This document shows, piece by piece, positions 6,085-10,290 of a stretch of DNA of 10,290 nt. Below the pieces are notes generated by a model. That model searched no databases. It saw nothing but the letters and a program-made list of their open reading frames with translations, and was not told the DNA's origin. Position numbers and translations under genes: made by a program. Source of the stretch: Minisyncoccota bacterium (GTDB taxonomy: Bacteria > Patescibacteriota > Minisyncoccia > Minisyncoccales > MHMH01); NCBI GenBank assembly GCA_028694095.1, contig JAQUTZ010000005.1, positions 9,129 to 19,418 on the forward strand. The letters run 5' to 3'. Numbering within the stretch: position 1 is the first letter of the stretch; every line of letters starts with the position of its first letter.

Positions 6085-6563
6085 TCTTTTACCTCCAATC
6101 TTTCTATCTTTACTTTGAAATTCCTGTCTCTCACGGAATATTCTCTCTCCTCTCCAGGCATAGCTCCCATGATAGCTTTTGCCAACGGACTGGCATACGA
6201 TATAATACCGTTATTGGGATCAATCATTTCCGGATCAACTATTTGATAACGCTTTTCGGTCTTCTCACCATTAACGGTGATATAGACTATAGATCCTATT
6301 CCAACAGCATTCTCAGTACCACCTTCGCTTTTCTCATCGATAATTACAGCGTTATTGAATTTTCTGCGGAGTTCGAATATGGTTCTGCGAAGTCCCCTTT
6401 CTTCCATTTCCAGTTGGTCGAAAGCTGGATTATCATGCCAGTCATCGCCCTGTTTGGCCGCATCCTGTTTCTGCAAGAGAAGCTCTGAAAGTTTCTTTTC
6501 TTCATCTTTAATGCGTACCTCTAATGCGTGATAGCCTACCTCGGTAACCCTATATTTTTCCAT
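6081..6563 (-). CDS. GreA/GreB-like transcription elongation factor
   Basis: Gre factors enter the secondary channel of RNA polymerase and use acidic residues at a coiled-coil tip to stimulate cleavage of backtracked RNA. The 160-residue protein has the N-terminal coiled coil (about 3-75) and the C-terminal FKBP-like domain, with GIGSIVYITVNG, IISYASPLAKAIMG and a final KVKIERLEV. The tip is QGDDWHDNPAFD (38-49) instead of GDLxENAEY. It has one extra residue and three aspartates (40, 41, 44), so acidity is kept but geometry may differ. Start: TTG and ATG are adjacent, and I chose the ATG at 6563, which has AAGGAG about 10 nt upstream. It is coupled to the kinase by a 4-nt overlap. It may be a paralogue of a canonical GreA elsewhere. 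Confidence 0.87.
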   Translation of the reverse strand: MEKYRVTEVGYHALEVRIKDEEKKLSELLLQKQDAAKQGDDWHDNPAFDQLEMEERGLRRTIFELRRKFNNAVIIDEKSEGGTENAVGIGSIVYITVNGEKTEKRYQIVDPEMIDPNNGIISYASPLAKAIMGAMPGEEREYSVRDRNFKVKIERLEVKE

Positions 6564-6605
6564 CAAAACTCATCTCCTTTTCCATAATTTAATGTGCTGT
6601 TAATG

Positions 6606-6618
6606 CCTTATACTAACA
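6606..6618 (-). repeat. 13-nt upstream repeat, copy 2 (before the GreA-like gene)
   Basis: This is an exact second copy of minus-strand TGTTAGTATAAGG, 43 nt upstream of the GreA-like ATG. A TTGCCA lies 19 nt upstream of its TATAAG, so it may hold the -10 of this gene's promoter. See the copy before obg at 3038-3050. Confidence 0.5.
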
Positions 6619-6634
6619 TAATAAATTAAAATGG

Positions 6635-6666
6635 CAAGCAAAAAGGCAGACTGATTCCGACCGCCC
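6635..6666 (-). terminator. terminator after the HD hydrolase gene
   Basis: Minus-strand GGCGG (6665-6661) pairs with CTGCC (6649-6645, one G-U) around an 11-nt loop and is followed by TTTTTGC. It lies about 28 nt after the stop of the HD-domain gene and just before the GreA-like promoter region. Confidence 0.6.
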
Positions 6667-6692
6667 GTGTCATGATGCTTGAAAATAAGGAC

Positions 6693-7250
6693 CTAACCCC
6701 CTTTTTTATATTTCGCCCTTACTTCTTTGGCCGTACGTCTATAGTTTTTGCTATAATCTTTGAATATTTGTAAATTACTTATTTTCCGCTTTATTTTACT
6801 AATCTGGATTTCATGCTTCCAAAGAATCCTCTCAGCATATTTTTCATCTTTAATTAAAAATATATAAGGAAGATTATCGTTTGCATCAACAACCCTGATT
6901 ATCATTGCTGTTTTTCCACCTTTAACAACCTTATCAATAAACTTATGCCAACGCTCATCGGTATCTCCACTACTATCTTCACAAGTACACAAAGAAACCA
7001 GCTTAGCTACTTTAGAACCAAACTTATCTCGTATCTCTTCTATAGTGCAATTCGTGTCTTCAATTAAATCATGAAGTATACCGGCTGCCACCACCTCGCC
7101 TGGCTGACCATAATCCCTCAACTTGAATCCCACCCTAATGCTATGTAAGAGGGCCGGCTTCTTATTGGAACGCTTATCCTTAAAACATTCAGCGGCCATT
7201 ATTATGGCTTTTTCTATTAATAGATCGTCTTTGAGTGGCTTTATATTCAT
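6693..7250 (-). CDS. stand-alone RelA/SpoT-type HD hydrolase (small alarmone hydrolase-like)
   Basis: The protein has 185 residues and only the HD hydrolase part of RelA/SpoT; the synthetase, TGS and ACT domains are absent. It carries the metal-binding and catalytic set of (p)ppGpp hydrolases: KKPALLHSIRV (H36), LHDLIEDT with H60-D61 and E64-D65, and VVDANDNL with D122 and N126. The last pair keeps the D-x3-N spacing of the LADRxHN/LADKLYN motif of SpoT and MESH1. IEEIRDKFGSKVAKLV is the helix that follows HD in this family. The likely reaction is removal of the 3'-diphosphate of (p)ppGpp, though MESH1-type enzymes can also act on NADPH. The C-terminus is Lys/Arg-rich. It is a single gene between terminators, lacks a Shine-Dalgarno site and looks AT-rich. 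Confidence 0.85.
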   Translation of the reverse strand: MNIKPLKDDLLIEKAIIMAAECFKDKRSNKKPALLHSIRVGFKLRDYGQPGEVVAAGILHDLIEDTNCTIEEIRDKFGSKVAKLVSLCTCEDSSGDTDERWHKFIDKVVKGGKTAMIIRVVDANDNLPYIFLIKDEKYAERILWKHEIQISKIKRKISNLQIFKDYSKNYRRTAKEVRAKYKKGG

Positions 7251-7298
7251 TGTAATAGTTTATCTAATTTAACGCAGACCGTCTATGTTGTCGGACAT

Positions 7299-7331
7299 AA
7301 AAAAACGGCCTAGGGTAATTATTCCGGGCCG
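7299..7331 (-). terminator. second terminator after rpsJ
   Basis: Minus-strand CGGCC (7331-7327) pairs with GGCCG (7310-7306), with a short inner extension, and is followed by seven T (7305-7299). The U-tract is strong. It stands 88 nt past the rpsJ stop and insulates the HD hydrolase gene. Confidence 0.7.
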
Positions 7332-7354
7332 ATTATTAAAAACAGAAATTAATT

Positions 7355-7375
7355 GGAATCAGCTTTCTGGATTCC
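7355..7375 (-). terminator. middle hairpin of the rpsJ 3' cluster
   Basis: Minus-strand GGAAT-C-CAG pairs with CTG-ATTCC around AAAG, with one bulged base. It is followed by AATTAATTTCTGTTTTTAAT. The T tract starts late, so this may be an RNA-stabilising or backup hairpin. Confidence 0.35.
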
Positions 7376-7378
7376 AAC

Positions 7379-7406
7379 AGAAAACCGCCCGAGCGGGCGG
7401 TTTTCT
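7379..7406 (-). terminator. main rho-independent terminator of the tuf-rpsJ unit
   Basis: A perfect 12-bp stem (AGAAAACCGCCC, 7379-7390, with its complement at 7395-7406) closes a 4-nt loop. It starts 13 nt after the rpsJ stop. The A/T-flanked stem reads as a terminator on both strands. It shows that the S10 operon does not continue from rpsJ here. Confidence 0.9.
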
Positions 7407-7418
7407 TTTAGAGTCCAA

Positions 7419-7760
7419 TCACATCTTTATCTCGATATCCACTCCGGCCGGCAAAGTAAGGTTCATCAGGGCGTCGATAATCCTCGGATTGGGATTCATT
7501 ATGTCAATCAGCCTCTTGTGGGTCCTCATTTCGTACTGCTCTCTGGCGTCCTTATGAACGAAAGTGGATCGATTAACCGTATATTTTCTGGTTTCAGTAG
7601 GCAAAGGAACGGGGCCTGAAACTTCAGCCCCGTAACGCAAAGCGGTCTCAACGATCTGTCGAGCGCTGTTGTCGATCACTTTGTGATCATAAGCCCTAAG
7701 CTTAATCCTGAGCTTAGACTTAGTTCCCTCTGCCATTGCACCTTTTTTCTTCTGCGGCAT
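7419..7760 (-). CDS. rpsJ: 30S ribosomal protein S10
   Basis: S10 is a small-subunit head protein and, as NusE, also joins transcription antitermination complexes. The 113 residues cover the whole family: KLRIKLRAYDHKVIDNSARQ, GAEVSGPVPLPTE, NRSTFVHKDAREQYEMRTHK and the C-terminal PAGVDIEIKM. The ATG at 7760 lies 18 nt after the tuf stop. An inner ATG at 7736 (MAEGTKSKLR), preceded by AAAAAAGGTG, would give the usual S10 length of about 105 and is a real alternative. It shares its transcript with tuf, as in many bacteria, but rplC does not follow it: terminators do. Confidence 0.97.
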   Translation of the reverse strand: MPQKKKGAMAEGTKSKLRIKLRAYDHKVIDNSARQIVETALRYGAEVSGPVPLPTETRKYTVNRSTFVHKDAREQYEMRTHKRLIDIMNPNPRIIDALMNLTLPAGVDIEIKM

Positions 7761-7778
7761 CTTTGCCAGCTATATGCC

Positions 7779-8978
<1,200 letters not shown>

Positions 8979-9016
8979 GTTTTTTTTACTATTAATTATT
9001 AATTAGACTAATTGTT

Positions 9017-9044
9017 ATTTTATTAAATTAAAAAAGTAAGTCAA
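9017..9044 (-). promoter_or_regulatory. tuf promoter, proximal
   Basis: Minus-strand TTGACT (9039-9044) and TAAAAT (9017-9022) are separated by 16 nt; each matches consensus at five of six positions. The predicted leader is about 30 nt. A 10-bp inverted repeat ATTAAAAAAG/CTTTTTTAAT surrounds the -35, but it is pure A/T except at the ends. Confidence 0.6.
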
Positions 9045-9067
9045 TCTTTTTTAATCATTTCAATGTT

Positions 9068-9096
9068 AATTTAGCAGGAATCAAGTAAAACGTCAA
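9068..9096 (-). promoter_or_regulatory. tuf promoter, distal
   Basis: Minus-strand TTGACG (9091-9096) and TAAATT (9068-9073) are separated by 17 nt, immediately after the stop of the Phd-like gene. The -10 is weaker than the proximal one. Two promoters in tandem would suit the high demand for EF-Tu. Confidence 0.5.
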
Positions 9097-9097
9097 G

Positions 9098-9310
9098 CTA
9101 CAGCGGCAAATCTTCTACCTTCAGCTCCTCATCTTTAAGCTCTTCGGGGACTACTTTCTTGTTTTTCTCCCCAGAATCATTCCCGCTCAAGCCTAATTTC
9201 CTCTTGTATTCCTCAAAACCGGTGACTACCATAACCGGCTCTCCGTTCTCCACAATAATGAATTTCCCTCCGTCCGCTTCAACTATTTTTTTAATCTCGT
9301 TCAGGTCCAT
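9098..9310 (-). CDS. small Phd/YefM-like (antitoxin-type) protein, no toxin partner visible
   Basis: The protein has 70 residues. The first 38 (MDLNEIKKIVEADGGKFIIV then ENGEPVMVVTGFEEYKRK) resemble the N-terminal Phd/YefM fold, in which a helix is followed by a strand pair ending in NGxPVxVxxxxEY. The rest is charged and probably disordered (GNDSGEKNKK, EELKDEELKVEDLPL), where antitoxins usually hold the toxin-binding region. It starts 2 nt after the fusA stop, so it is probably translated by coupling. No toxin gene lies beside it; the next gene is tuf. It could be a DNA-binding regulator of the operon or a recruited antitoxin. The similarity is judged by eye and the function is unproven. 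Confidence 0.7.
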   Translation of the reverse strand: MDLNEIKKIVEADGGKFIIVENGEPVMVVTGFEEYKRKLGLSGNDSGEKNKKVVPEELKDEELKVEDLPL

Positions 9311-9312
9311 AA

Positions 9313-10290
9313 TTATCTTCTTTTTCCTTCTACAATCTCCTGGGCCACATTGGCGGGAACCTCTTCGTAATTGTCGAATTCCATGACGAAAGTTCCTCTT
9401 CCTTCAGTCATCGACCTTAACGACGTGGCATAACCGAACATCTCAGACAAAGGAACCTTGGCGTCTATTACCTTCATATTAAGCCTGTCTGAAGTTTCTT
9501 CTATTTTCCCTCTTCTGGCCGAAAGGTCTCCGATGGTGTCGCCAAAAAATTCTTCGGGAATAACAACTTCCAGTTTCATAATCGGCTCCAAGAGCACGGG
9601 CTTGGCTCTCTTTGAGGCCTCGTGAAAAGCCTGGGAGCCGGCTATTTTGAAAGCAATCTCCGAAGAATCTACTTCGTGATAAGAACCATCATAGAGAGCG
9701 GCCTGCATGTCTATCATGGGATATCCGGCAACGACTCCCCTGTCCATGGCTTCTTTAACTCCCTTTTCAACTGCAGGAATATATTCTTGAGGAATCACTC
9801 CTCCCTTGATTTCATTCAAAAATTCAAAGCCCTGTCCTCTTTCCTTGGGAGCGACTCTTAAATAAACATGTCCGTACTGTCCTCTTCCTCCGGACTGCTT
9901 AACGTATTTGCTTTCAGCTTCGGCTTCCTGCTTAATGGTTTCCTTGTAAGCGACCTGAGGCCTGCCGACATTGGCTTCCACCTTGAATTCCCTCTTCATT
10001 CTGTCGACTAAAATATCCAAATGCAGCTCTCCCATGCCCGCTATCAAGGTTTCTCCGGTATCGGGATCGCTCTGTACCCTGAAGGTCGGATCTTCGTCAG
10101 CCAGCCTCCTTAAGGCTATTCCCATCTTTTCCTGGTCGGCTTTGGTCTTCGGTTCGATTCTGATTGAAATAACGGGCTCGGGGAAGGTAATTTGCTCGAG
10201 CACAATAGGATGGCTTTCATCGCAAAGAGTGTGCCCTGTGCTGGTGTTTTTTAATCCCACGGTTGCAGCTATATCGCCGGCGAAAAGCTC
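9313..10290 (-). CDS. fusA: elongation factor G, C-terminal part (cut by window edge)
   Basis: EF-G is the GTPase that drives ribosomal translocation. The window holds the last 325 residues, from the end of domain II through domains III, IV and V; the reading frame stays open to the edge. Landmarks are ELFAGDIAATVGLKNTSTGH, FPEPVISIRIEPKTKADQEK and GMGELHLDILVDRM. Domain IV shows the GGRGQYGHVYLRV block, and domain V shows EPIMKLEVVIPEEFFGDTIG, LSARRGKIEE and GYATSLRSMTEGRGTF. The GTG within the visible part encodes an internal valine and is not a start. The stop lies 2 nt before the Phd-like gene. Confidence 0.98.
   Translation of the reverse strand, partial: ELFAGDIAATVGLKNTSTGHTLCDESHPIVLEQITFPEPVISIRIEPKTKADQEKMGIALRRLADEDPTFRVQSDPDTGETLIAGMGELHLDILVDRMKREFKVEANVGRPQVAYKETIKQEAEAESKYVKQSGGRGQYGHVYLRVAPKERGQGFEFLNEIKGGVIPQEYIPAVEKGVKEAMDRGVVAGYPMIDMQAALYDGSYHEVDSSEIAFKIAGSQAFHEASKRAKPVLLEPIMKLEVVIPEEFFGDTIGDLSARRGKIEETSDRLNMKVIDAKVPLSEMFGYATSLRSMTEGRGTFVMEFDNYEEVPANVAQEIVEGKRR

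Noticed and set aside
9020..9060. 10-bp inverted repeat around the tuf -35 as a terminator between fusA and tuf
   Set aside because: The stem is almost pure A/T with a 9-nt loop in an AT-rich spacer; chance is likely and stability is low.
9098..9310. A complete toxin-antitoxin module
   Set aside because: Only the antitoxin-like half is present; both neighbours are translation factors and no toxin-sized frame remains.

Overview
The window is a stretch of bacterial chromosome in which every gene I can support lies on the minus strand, so transcription runs from the right end to the left. I suspect a member of the Candidate Phyla Radiation (Patescibacteria, Parcubacteria-like). The reasons are small divergent core proteins, short or absent leaders with few Shine-Dalgarno sites, a separate MetRS-beta-type tRNA-binding protein, a lysine/proline-rich extension on L23, and a short N-terminus on L2. 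This lineage call is inference. TGA is a normal stop here (end of the GreA-like gene), so UGA is not recoded.

Right side (about 7.4-10.3 kb): the end of a str operon. It holds the C-terminal part of fusA (cut by the window edge), a 70-residue Phd/YefM-like protein 2 nt after it, two candidate promoters, tuf and rpsJ. Three tandem hairpins, two of them good terminators, close this unit.

Centre (about 2.0-7.3 kb): in the classical order rplC follows rpsJ directly. Here about 5.6 kb of other genes lies between them, split into several units by hairpins. They are a stand-alone RelA/SpoT-type HD hydrolase; a GreA-like factor overlapping a thymidylate-kinase-like P-loop kinase; a Nudix-methyltransferase-CYTH (class IV adenylyl cyclase-like) fusion; a MetRS-beta/Trbp111-like tRNA-binding protein; a 50-residue four-cysteine protein with a strong ribosome binding site; and the GTPase Obg. 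Several of these families act on nucleotides or alarmones, or on RNA polymerase and the ribosome, so the block may serve growth control. That link is inferred from families only.

Left side (1-2.0 kb): the S10 operon resumes with rplC, rplD, rplW and the start of rplB, the first three almost without spacers. It restarts from a near-consensus promoter (TTGACA, 17 nt, TATACT). Its roughly 100-nt leader can fold into two mutually exclusive hairpins just before rplC, which looks like an attenuator or translational operator.

No gap without a gene exceeds 300 bases once the 50-residue gene is counted. I saw no tRNA, rRNA, CRISPR array or insertion sequence.
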